From Budorcas taxicolor (Eukaryota; Chordata; Mammalia; Artiodactyla; Bovidae): a DNA stretch of 64,000 nt. Under the pieces are notes generated by a model, which was not told the origin of the DNA, ran no database searches, and saw nothing but the letters and a program-made list of their open reading frames with translations. The stretch covers positions 1,178,001 through 1,242,000 of the forward strand of contig NC_068925.1 in assembly GCF_023091745.1 (NCBI RefSeq). The letters run 5' to 3'. The translations under genes and the position numbers were made by a program. Of this stretch, positions 1 through 9,800 are shown in pieces (within the stretch, counting starts at the first letter, position 1; every line of letters begins with the position of its first letter).

Positions 1-302
1 GGTTCCTCTGGAATGGACTGAGACATCTGGGGGACTCTTGGAATGGTGGCACGACCCTGGAGTTCCTCTCGCCGTTCCTATTGAGATGGCCTCCTCTTGA
101 GATGCGACGGGAAGGCCGGGAACTCTTTCCCGACGAAGCAGGGAAAGGATCCCTCATCTCGAGCTACGAGGCGGAAACGGGGCTCCTCTGGATGTGGGCG
201 GGACCCTCGTGATTCCTCTCGAGTGGAGACGGCTATGTCGGGGAACTTCTTGATTTGCACCAAGGGTGTGAAGGAGCCTTTCGAAGTTCCAGAGGTGAGG
301 TG
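1..302 (+). repeat. Partial monomer at left edge
   Basis: This is the right-hand 302 bp of a monomer, cut by the window edge. It begins inside the ttcctctggaatgg segment and is co-linear with 817-1118. It carries a private variant (tattgagatggcc for the usual tgttgagagggcc) at about 79-92, and aaggccggg for aacgccggg near 112-120. Confidence 0.9.
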
Positions 303-578
303 TGATCAGCCTCGAGACGCCTCAGCGGAAATGGGCCTCATCTCGCCTGGAGGGGAGAACCTCCTGGATTTTCTCGAGTTGCGGCAGGTCTTCTCTAGTT
401 ACGACGGGGACCTCAGGGACCCGCTCTGGTGGCCTCAGGAAAGGCCAGTCCCCATGCGAGTTGCTAGGGGACCTCTCGGGATTCCTCTCCCGTCCATGCC
501 GGGGCCTCAGTCCTTGTGTGGAGTCGGGGCCGGAACCTGAGGATTCCTCTCCAGTGTTGCCATGGATCTTGGGGTGCT

Positions 579-708
579 TCTGAGTCTCCCCAGGGGAGTC
601 AGGCCTCGTCTCGAGTGGGGGCATGCACGTGCGCTTTCCTCCCGAGCTGCAGCAGTAGTGTCACGCTTCCTGTCACGTGGATCAAGGGATCTGTGGCTTT
701 CCCTCGAG
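579..708 (+). repeat. 31-bp internal subrepeats within the monomer
   Basis: CTCGAG-like hexamers sit at exactly 31-bp steps: tctgag at 579, ctcgag at 610, cccgag at 641, gtcacg at 672 and ctcgag at 703. A second 31-bp ladder is visible at 311 (ctcgag), 342 (ctcgcc) and 373 (ctcgag). The attcctctcc copies at 481 and 543 are 62 bp apart. The units are strongly diverged from each other but the spacing is regular, as expected if the 816-bp monomer grew from an older 31-bp tandem repeat. A 31-bp ancestral unit is what is described for the bovid/cervid satellite I superfamily, which supports the family call. Confidence 0.75.
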
Positions 709-760
709 GCTGTCCCTCGAGGCTTTCCCACGAGGCTTTCCCACAGGGCTGTGCCACGTG
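626..760. other. Three CACGTG E-box palindromes per monomer
   Basis: CACGTG occurs at 626-631 (inside the 8-bp palindrome gcacgtgc), 674-679 and 755-760, spaced 48 and 81 bp apart. The trio is kept in most monomers. Single losses are seen: cacggg in the units near 48000, 51265 and 52896; catgtg near 8914; cacgta near 42369; cacatg near 53793; cacgcg near 61821. CACGTG is the core recognised by bHLH-zip factors such as MYC/MAX and USF. Binding here is inference. The central CpG, if methylated, would be expected to reduce it. Confidence 0.6.
695..759 (+). repeat. Five 13-bp micro-tandem units inside the monomer
   Basis: Units beginning ggct start at 695, 708, 721, 734 and 747, exactly 13 bp apart: ggctttccctcga, ggctgtccctcga, ggctttcccacga, ggctttcccacag and ggctgtgccacgt. 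The block is present in every monomer. It is a local mutation site: two of the four single-base deletions in the window (near 6407 and 12965) fall in it, as does a recurrent ctcgacgc variant (near 38251, 45595, 48043, 57835 and 58650). Confidence 0.9.
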
Positions 761-940
761 CCACCTTGGTGTGAGTCGATCCTCGTCGTGAAAGACGAGC
801 CGGTGAAGGGAAAAGAGGTTCCTCTGGAATGGACTGAGACATCTGGGGGACTCTTGGAATGGTGGCACGACCCTGGAATTCCTCTCGCCGGTCCTGTTGA
901 GAGGGCCTCCTCTTGAGATGCGACGGGAACGCCGGGAACT

Positions 941-963
941 CTTTCCCGACGAAGCAGGGAAAG
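941..963. other. Dyad: 7-bp perfect inverted repeat with 9-base loop
   Basis: CTTTCCC at 941-947 and GGGAAAG at 957-963 form a perfect inverted repeat around the 9-base spacer gacgaagca. The right arm runs into the GGATCC site. The arms persist in nearly all monomers. Changed forms include tttctcgac near 61324 and cacggaaacg near 49097, 54808 and 58888. It could form a small hairpin in single-stranded DNA or a transcript. No T-run follows, so it does not look like a terminator. Confidence 0.7.
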
Positions 964-3900
964 GATCCCTCATCTCGAGCTACGAGGCGGAAACGGGGCT
1001 CCTCTGGATGTGGGCGGGACCCTCGTGATTCCTCTCGAGTGGAGACGGTTATGTCGGGGAACTTCTGGATTTGCACCAAGGGTGTGAAGGACCCTTTCGA
1101 AGTTCCAGAGGTGAGGTGTGATCAGCCTCGAGACGCCTCAGCGGAAATGGGCCTCATCTCGCCTGGAGGGGAGAACCTCCTGGATTTTCTCGAGTTGCGG
1201 CAGGTCTTCTCGAGTTACGACGGGGACCTCAGGGACCCGCTCTGGTGGCCTCAGGAAAGGCCAGTCCCCATGCGAGTTGCTAGGGGACCTCTCGGGATTC
1301 CTCTCCCGTCCATGCCGGGGCGTCAGTCCTTGTGTGGAGTCGGGGCCGGAACCTGAGGATTGCTCTCCAGTGTTGCCATGGATCTTGGGGTGCTTCTGAG
1401 TCTCCCCAGGGGAGTCAGGCCTCGTCTCGAGTGGGGGCATGCACGTGCGCTTTGCTCCCGAGCTGCAGCAGTAGTGTCACGCTTCCTGTCACGTGGATCA
1501 AGGGATCTGTGGCTTTCCCTCGAGGCTGTCCCTCGAGGCTTTCCCACGAGGCTTTCCCACAGGGCTGTGCCACGTGCCACCTTGGTGTGAGTCGATCCTC
1601 GGCGTGAAAGACGAGCCGGTGAAGGGAAAAGAGGTTCCTCTGGAATGGACTGAGACATCTGGGGGACTCTTGGAATGCTGGCTCGACCCTGGAGTTCCTC
1701 TCGCCGTTCCTGTTGAGAGGGCCTCCTCTTGAGATGCGACGGGAACGCCGGGAACTCTTTCCCGACGAAGCAGGGAAAGGATCCCTCATCTCGAGCTACG
1801 AGGCGGAAACGGGGCTCCTCTGGATGTGGGCGGGACCCTCGTGATTCCTCTCGAGTGGAGACGGGTATGTCGGGGAACTTCTTGATTTGCACCAAGGGTG
1901 TGAAGGAGCCTTTCGAAGTTCCAGAGGTGAGGTGTGATCAGCCTCGAGACGCCTCAGCGGAAATGGGCCTCATCTCGCCTGGAGGGGAGAACCTCCTGGA
2001 TTTTCTCGAGTTGCGGCAGGTCTTCTCGAGTTACGACGGGGACCTCAGGGACCCGCTCTGGTGGCCTCAGGAAAGGCCAGTCCCCATGCGAGTTGCTAGG
2101 GGACCTCTCGGGATTCCTCTCCCGTCCATGCCGGGGCCTCAGTCCTTGTGTGGAGTCGGGGCCGGAACCTGAGGATTGCTCTCCAGTGTTGCCATGGATC
2201 TTGGGGTGCTTCTGAGTCTCCCCAGGGGAGTCAGGCCTCGTCTCGAGTGGGGGCATGCACGTGCGCTTTGCTCCCGAGCTGCAGCAGTAGTGTCACGCTT
2301 CCTGTCACGTGGATCAAGGGATCTGTGGCTTTCCCTCGAGGCTGTCCCTCGAGGCTTTCCCACGAGGCTTTCCCACAGGGCTGTGCCACGTGCCACCTTG
2401 GTGTGAGTCGATCCTCGGCGTGAAAGACGAGCCGGTGAAGGGAAAAGAGGTTCCTCTGGAATGGACTGAGACATCTGGGGGACTCTTGGAATGGTGGCAC
2501 GACCCTGGAGTTCCTCTCGCCGGTCCTGTTGAGAGGGCCTCCTCTTGAGATGCGACGGGAACGCCGGGAACTCTTTCCCGACGAAGCAGGGAAAGGATCC
2601 CTCATCTCGAGCTACGAGGCGGAAACGGGGCTCCTCTGGATGTGGGCGGGACCCTCGTGATTCCTCTCGAGTGGAGACGGGTATGTCGGGGAACTTCTTG
2701 ATTTGCACCAAGGGTGTGAAGGACCCTTTCGAAGTTCCAGAGGTGAGGTGTGATCAGCCTCGAGACGCCTCAGTGGAAATGGGCCTCATCTCGCCTGGAG
2801 GGGAGAACCTCCTGGATTTTCTCGAGTTGCGGCAGGTCTTCTCGAGTTACGACGGGGACCTCAGGGACCCGCTCTGGTGGCCTCAGGAAAGGCCAGTCCC
2901 CATGCGAGTTGCTAGGGGACCTCTCGGGATTCCTCTCCCGTCCATGTCAGGGCCTCAGTCCTTGTGTGGAGTCGGGGCCGGAACCTGAGGATTGCTCTCC
3001 AGTGTTGCCATGGATCTTGGGGTGCTTCTGAGTCTCCCCAGGGGAGTCAGGCCTCGTCTCGAGTGGGGGCATGCACGTGCGCTTTCCTCCCGAGCTGCAG
3101 CAGTAGTGTCACGCTTCCTGTCACGTGGATCAAGGGATCTGTGGCTTTCCCTCGAGGCTGTCCCTCGAGGCTTTCCCACGAGGCTTTCCCACAGGGCTGT
3201 GCCACGTGCCACCTTGGTGTGAGTCGATCCTCGGCGTGAAAGACGAGCCGGTGTAGGGAAAAGAGGTTCCTCTGGAATGGACTGAGACATCTGGGGGACT
3301 CTTGGAATGGTGGCACGACCCTGGAGTTCCTCTCGCCTTTCCTGTTGAGAGGGCCTCCTCTTGAGATGCGACGGGAACGCCGGGAACTCTTTCCCGACGA
3401 AGCAGGGAAAGGATCCCTCATCTCGAGCTACGAGGCGGAAACGGGGCTCCTCTGGATGTGGGCGGGACCCTCGTGATTCCTCTCGAGTGGAGACGGCTAT
3501 GTCGGGGAACTTCTGGATTTGCACCAAGGGTGTGAAGGACCCTTTCGAAGTTCCAGAGGTGAGGTGTGATCAGCCTCGAGACGCCTCAGCGGAAATGGGC
3601 CTCATCTCGCCTGGAGGGGAGAACCTCCTGGATTTTCTCGAGTTGCGGCAGGTCTTCTCGAGTTACGACGGGGACCTCAGGGACCCGCTCTGGTGGCCTC
3701 AGGAAAGGCCAGTCCCCATGCGAGTTGCTAGGGGACCTCTCGGGATTCCTCTCCCGTCCATGCCGGGGCCTCAGTCCTTGTGTGGAGTCGGGGCCGGAAC
3801 CTGAGGATTGCTCTCCAGTGTTGCCATGGATCTTGGGGTGCTTCTGAGTCTCCCCAGGGGAGTCAGGCCTCGTCTCGAGTGGGGGCATGCACGTGCGCTT

Positions 3901-5198
3901 TGCTCCCGAGCTGCAGCAGTAGTGTCACGCTTCCTGTCACGTGGATCAAGGGATCTGTGGCTTTCCCTCGAGGCTGTCCCTCGAGGCTTTCCCACGAGGC
4001 TTTCCCACAGGGCTGTGCCACGTGCCACCTTGGTGTGAGTCGATCCTCGGCGTGAAAGACGAGCCGGTGAAGCGAAAAGAGGTTCCTCTGGAATGGACTG
4101 AGACATCTGGGGGACTCTTGGAATGCTGGCTCGACCCTGGAGTTCCTCTCGCCGTTCCTGTTGAGAGGGCCTCCTCTTGAGATGCGACGGGAACGCCGGG
4201 AACTCTTTCCCGACGAAGCAGGGAAAGGATCCCTCATCTCGAGCTACGAGGCGGAAACGGGGCTCCTCTGGATGTGGGCGGGACCCTCGTGATTCCTCTC
4301 GAGTGGAGACGGGTATGTCGGGGAACGTCTTGATTTGCACCAAGGGTGTGAAGGACCCTTTCGAAGTTCCAGAGGTGAGGTGTGATCAGCCTCGAGACGC
4401 CTCAGCGGAAATGGGCCTCATCTCGCCTGGAGGGGAGAACCTCCTGGATTTTCTCGAGTTGCGGCAGGTCTTCTCGAGTTACGACGGGGACCTCAGGGAC
4501 CCGCTCTGGTGGCCTCAGGAAAGGCCAGTCCCCATGCGAGTTGCTAGGGGACCTCTCGGGATTCCTCTCCCGTCCATGTCGGGGCCTCAGTCCTTGTGTG
4601 GAGTCGGGGCCGGAACCTGAGGATTGCTCTCCAGTGTTGCCATGGATCCTGGGGTGCTTCTGAGTCTCCCCAGGGGAGTCAGGCCTCGTCTCGAGTGGGG
4701 GCATGCACGTGCGCTTTCCTCCCGAGCTGCAGCAGTAGTGTCACGCTTCCTGTCACGTGGATCAAGGGATCTGTGGCTTTCCCTCGAGGCTGTCCCTCGA
4801 GGCTTTCCCACGAGGCTTTCCCACAGGGCTGTGCCACGTGCCACCTTGGTGTGAGTCGATCCTCGGCGTGAAAGACGAGCCGGTGAAGGGAAAAGAGGTT
4901 CCTCTGGAATGGACTGAGACATCTGGGGGACTCTTGGAATGCTGGCTCGACCCTGGAGTTCCTCTCGCCGTTCCTGTTGAGAGGGCCTCCTCTTGAGATG
5001 CGACGGGAACGCCGGGAACTCTTTCCCGACGAATCAGGGAAAGGATCCCTCATCTCGAGCTACGAGGCGGAAACGGGGCTCCTCTGGATGTGGGCGGGAC
5101 CCTCGTGATTCCTCTCGAGTGGAGACGGGTATGTCGGGGAACTTCTTGATTTGCACCAAGGGTGTGAAGGACCCATTCGAAGTTCCAGAGGTGAGGTG

Positions 5199-6013
5199 TG
5201 ATCAGCCTCGAGACGCCTCAGCGGAAATGGGCCTCATCTCGCCTGGAGGGGACAACCTCCTGGATTTTCTCGAGTTGCGGCAGGTCTTCTCGAGTTACGA
5301 CGGGGACCTCAGGGACCCGCTCTGGTGGCCTCAGGAAAGCCCAGTCCCCATGCGAGTTGCTAGGGGACCTCTCGGGATTCCTCTCCCATCCATGCCGGGG
5401 CCTCAGTCCTTGTGTGGAGTCGGGGCCGGAACCTGAGGATTCCTCTCCAGTGTTGCAATGGATCTTGGGGTGCTTCTGAGTCTCCCCAGGGGAGTCAGGC
5501 CTCGTCTCGAGTGGGGGCATGCACGTGCGCTTTCCTCCCGAGCTGCAGCAGTAGTGTCACGCTTCCTGTCACGTGGATCAAGGGATCTGTGGCTTTCCCT
5601 CGAGGCTGTCCCTCGAGGCTTTCCCACGAGGCTTTCCCACAGGGCTGTGCCACGTGCCACCTTGGTGTGAGTCGATCCTCGGCGTGAAAGACGAGTCGGT
5701 GAAGGGAAAAGAGTTTCCTCTGGAATGGACTGAGACATCTGGGGGACTCTTGGAATGGTGGCACGACCCTGGAGTTCCTCTCGCCGTTCCTGTTGAGAGG
5801 GCCTCCTCTTGAGATGCGACGGGAACGCCGGGAACTCTTTCCCGACGAAGCAGGGAAAGGATCCCTCATCTCGAGCTACGAGGCGGAAACGGGGCTCCTC
5901 TGGATGTGGCGGGACCCTCGTGATTCCTCTCGAGTGGAGACGGGTATGTCGGGGAACGTCTTGATTTGCACCAAGGGTGTGAAGGACCCTTTCGAAGTTC
6001 CAGAGGGGAGGTG
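5199..6013 (+). repeat. 815-bp monomer (1-base deletion in a G run)
   Basis: This monomer lacks one G near 5907-5909, reading gatgtggcggg where others read gatgtgggcggg. The deletion shifts the array phase by one base for everything downstream. It lies in a short homopolymer, so a sequencing or assembly error is a plausible alternative. Confidence 0.8.
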
Positions 6014-6828
6014 TGATCAGCCTCGAGACGTCTCAGCGGAAATGGGCCTCATCTCGCCTGAAGGTGAGAACCTCCTGGATTTTCTCGAGTTGCGGCAGGT
6101 CTTCTCGAGTTACGACGGGGACCTCAGGGACCCGCTCTGGTGGCCTCAGGAAAGGCCAGTCCCCATGCGAGTTGCTAGGGGACCTCTCGGGATTCCTCTC
6201 CCGTCCATGCCGGGGCCTCAGTCCTTGTGTGGAGTCGGGGCCGGAACCTGAGGATTCCTCTCCAGGGTTGCCATGGATCTTGGGGTGCTTCTGAGTCTCC
6301 CCAGGGGAGTCAGGCCTCGTCTCGAGTGGGGGCATGCACGTGCGCTTTGCTCCCGAGCTGCAGCAGTAGTGTCACGCTTCCTGTCACGTGGATCAAGGGA
6401 TCTGTGGTTTCCCTCGAGCCTGTCCCTCGAGGCTTTCACACGAGGCTTTCCCACAGGGCTGTGCCACGTGCCACCTTGGTGTGAGTCGATCCTCGGCGTG
6501 AAAGACGAGCCGGTGAAGGGAAAAGAGGTTCCTCTGGAATGGACTGAGACATCTGGGGGACTCTTGGAATGCTGGCTCGACCCTGGAGTTCCTCTCGCCG
6601 TTCCTGTTGAGAGGGCCTCCTCTTGAGATGCGACGGGAACGCCGGGAACTCTTTCCCGACGAAGCAGGGAAAGGATCCCTCATCTCGAGCTACGAGGCGG
6701 AAACGGGGCTCCTCTGGATGTGGGTGGGACCCTCGTGATTCCTCTCGAGTGGAGACGGGTATGTCGGGGAACTTCTTGATTTGCACCAAGGGTGTGAAGG
6801 ACCCTTTCGAAGTTCCAGAGGTGAGGTG
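6014..6828 (+). repeat. 815-bp monomer (1-base deletion in the 13-bp block)
   Basis: This monomer reads tctgtggtttccctcgagcc near 6401, where others read tctgtggctttccctcgagg. One C is lost at about 6407 and a G-to-C change follows at about 6419. It sits directly next to the other short monomer, 5199-6013. Confidence 0.8.
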
Positions 6829-9800
6829 TGATCAGCCTCGAGACGCCTCAGCGGAAATGGGCCTCATCTCGCCTGGAGGGGACAACCTCCTGGATTTTCT
6901 CGAGTTGCGGCAGGTCTTCTCGAGTTACGACGGGGACCTCAGGGACCCGCTCTGGTGGCCTCAGGAAAGGCCAGTCCCCATGCGAGTTGCTAGGGGACCT
7001 CTCGGGATTCCTCTCCCATCCATGCCGGGGCCTCAGTCCTTGTGTGGAGTCGGGGCCGGAACCTGAGGATTCCTCTCCAGTGTTGCAATGGATCTTGGGG
7101 TGCTTCTGAGTCTCCCCAGAGTAGTCAGGCCTCGTCTCGAGTGGGGGCATGCACGTGCGCTTTCCTCCCGAGCTGCAGCAGTAGTGTCACGCTTCCTGTC
7201 ACGTGGATCAAGGGATCTGTGGCTTTCCCTCGAGGCTGTCCCTCGAGGCTTTCACACGAGGCTTTCCCACAGGGCTGTGCCACGTGCCACCTTGGTGTGA
7301 GTCGATCCTCGGCGTGAAAGACGAGCCGGTGAAGGGAAAAGAGGTTCCTCTGGAATGGACTGAGACATCTGGGGGACTCTTGGAATGGTGGCACGACCCT
7401 GGAGTTCCTCTCGCCGTTCCTGTTGAGAGGGCCTCCTCTTGAGATGCGACGGGAACGCCGGGAACTCTTTCCCGACGAAGCAGGGAAAGGATCCCTCATC
7501 TCGAGCTACGAGGCGGAAATGGGGCTCCTCTGGATGTGGGCGGGACCCTCGTGATTCCTCTCGAGTGGAGACGGGTATGTCGGGGAACGTCTTGATTTGC
7601 ACCAAGGGTGTGAAGGACCCTTTCGAAGTTCCAGAGGGGAGGTGTGATCAGCCTCGAGACGCCTCAGCGGAAATGGGCCTCATCTCGCCTGAAGGGGAGA
7701 ACCACCTGGATTTTCTCGAGTTGCAGCAGGTCTTCTCGAGTTACGACGGGGACCTCAGGGACCCGCTCTGGTGGCCTCAGGAAAGGCCAGTCCCCATGCG
7801 AGTTGCTAGGGGACCTCTCGGGATTCCTCTCCCGTCCATGCCGGGGCCTCAGTCCTTGTGTGGAGTCGGGGCCGGAACCTGAGGATTCCTCTCCAGTGTT
7901 GCCATGGATCTTGGGGTGCTTCTGAGTCTCCCCAGGGGAGTCAGGCCTCGTCTCGAGTGGGGGCATGCACGTGCGCTTTCCTCCCGAGCTGCAGCAGTAG
8001 TGTCACGCTTCCTGTCACGTGGATCAAGGGATCTGTGGCTTTCCCTCGAGGCTGTCCCTCGAGGCTTTCCCACGAGGCATTTCCACAGGGCTGTGCCACG
8101 TGCCACCTTGGTGTGAGTCGATCCTCGGCGTGGAAGACGAGCCGGTGAAGGGAAAAGAGGTTCCTCTGGAATGGACTGAGACATCTGGGGGACTCTTGGA
8201 ATGGTGGCACGACCCTGGAGTTCCTCTCGCCGTTCCTGTTGAGAGGGCCTCCTCTTGAGATGCGACGGGAACGCCGGGAACTCTTTCCCGACGAAGCAGG
8301 GAAAGGATCCCTCATCTCGAGCTACGAGGCGGAAACGGGGCTCCTCTGGATGTGGGTGGGACTCTCGTGATTCCTCTCGAGTGGAGACGGCTAGGTCGGG
8401 GAACTTCTTGATTTGCACCAAGGGTGTGAAGGAGCCTTTGAAAGTTCCAGAGGGGGGGTGTGATCAGCCTCGAGACGCCTCAGCGGAAATGGGCCTCATC
8501 TCGCCTGGAGGGGAGAACCTCCTGGATTTTCTCGAGTTGCGGCAGGTCTTCTTGAGTTACGACGGGGACCTCAGGGACCCGCTCTGGTGGCCTCAGGAAA
8601 GGCCAGTCCCCATGCGAGTTACTAGGGGACCTCTCGGGATTCCTCTCCCGTCCATGGCGGGGCCTCAGTCCTTGTGTGGAGTCGGGGCCGGAACCTGAGG
8701 ATTCCTCTCCAGTGTTGCCATGGATCTTGGGGTGCTTCTGAGTCTCCCCAGGGGAGTCAGGCCTCGTCTCGAGTGGGGGCATGCACGTGCGCTTTGCTCC
8801 CGAGCTGCAGCAGTAGTGTCACGCTTCCTGTCACGTGGATCAAGGGATCTGTGGCTTTCCCTCGAGGCTGTCCCTCGAGGCTTTCCCACGAGGCTTTCCC
8901 ACAGGGCTGTGCCATGTGCCACCTTGGTGTGAGTCGATCCTCGGCGTGAAAGACGAGCCGGTGAAGGGAAAAGAGGTTCCTCTGGAATGGACTGAGACAT
9001 CTGGGGGACTCTTGGAATGGTGGCACGACCCTGGAGTTCCTCTCGCCGTTCCTGTTGAGAGGGCCTCCTCTTGAGATGCGACGGGAACGCCGGGAACTCT
9101 TTCCCGACGAAGCAGGGAAAGGATCCCTCATCTCGAGCTACGAGGCGGAAACGGGGCTCCTCTGGATGTGGGCGGGACCCTCGTGATTCCTCTCGAGTGG
9201 AGACGGCTATGTCGGGGAACTTCTTGATTTGCACCAAGGGTGTGAAGGAGCCTTTCGAAGTTCCAGAGGTGAGGTGTGATCAGCCTCGAGACGCCTCAGC
9301 GGAAATGGGCCTCATCTCGCCTGGAGGGGAGAACCTCCTGGATTTTCTCGAGTTGCGGCAGGTCTTCTCGAGTTACGACGGGGACCTCAGGGACCCGCTC
9401 TGGTGGCCTCAGGAAAGGCCAGTCCCCATGCGAGTTGCTAGGGGACCTCTCGGGATTCCTCTCCCGTCCATGCCGGGGCCTCAGTCCTTGTGTGGAGTCG
9501 GGGCCGGAACCTGAGGATTGCTCTCCAGTGTTGCCATGGATCTTGGGGTGCTTCTGAGTCTCCCCAGGGGAGTCAGGCCTCGTCTCGAGTGGGGGCATGC
9601 ACGTGCGCTTTCCTCCCGAGCTGCAGCAGTAGTGTCACGCTTCCTGTCACGTGGATCAAGGGATCTGTGGCTTTCCCTCGAGGCTGTCCCTCGAGGCTTT
9701 CCCACGAGGCTTTCCCACAGGGCTGTGCCACGTGCCACCTTGGTGTGAGTCGATCCTCGGCGTGAAAGACGAGCCGGTGAAGGGAAAAGAGGTTCCTCTG

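Larger units (their letters stand above)
303..1118 (+). repeat. Reference 816-bp satellite monomer (first complete unit)
   Basis: This is the first complete unit, taken from TGATCA to TGATCA, and it is used here to place internal landmarks. CTCGAG occurs at 311, 373, 610, 703, 716, 974 and 1034. Other sites are CCATGG at 560, GCATGC at 621, CTGCAG at 647 and GGATCC near 962. CACGTG hexamers lie at 626, 674 and 755. The 13-bp tandem units lie at 695-759 and the dyad at 941-963. A hand count gives about 50 CpG dinucleotides. Two private changes are ctctag for ctcgag at 393 and an EcoRI site (GAATTC) at 876. Because 816 equals 3 x 272, each reading frame recurs in phase in every monomer, which explains the ladder of similar open frames on both strands. 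Confidence 0.9.

Noticed and set aside
97..540. Plus-strand open frame of about 147 codons in each monomer
   Set aside because: Same reasoning: it overlaps several other open frames, is interrupted in some monomers (for example near 14326, 15958, 27361 and 31441), and resembles no protein family I know.
941..963. Rho-independent terminator at the dyad
   Set aside because: There is no T-run after the right arm and the context is not bacterial.
507..1079. Open frame of about 190 codons on the minus strand, repeated in most monomers, up to 216 codons at 29880-30530 and 33144-33794
   Set aside because: The monomer length is divisible by three and its GC-rich sequence has few stops, so the same frame recurs mechanically. 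Five or more overlapping frames on both strands are equally open, and predicted products are Arg/Ser/Pro-rich without any recognisable domain. Variants include stops and frame changes with no sign of codon-level constraint.
1090..1110. CENP-B box at the tttcgaagttcc segment
   Set aside because: It has TTCG, but the A at the required distance and the CGGG end are missing.
303..1118. Cervid satellite I as the family
   Set aside because: It shares the 31-bp ancestry, but the exact 816-bp unit fits the sheep/goat satellite I better. It is not fully excluded without a database comparison.
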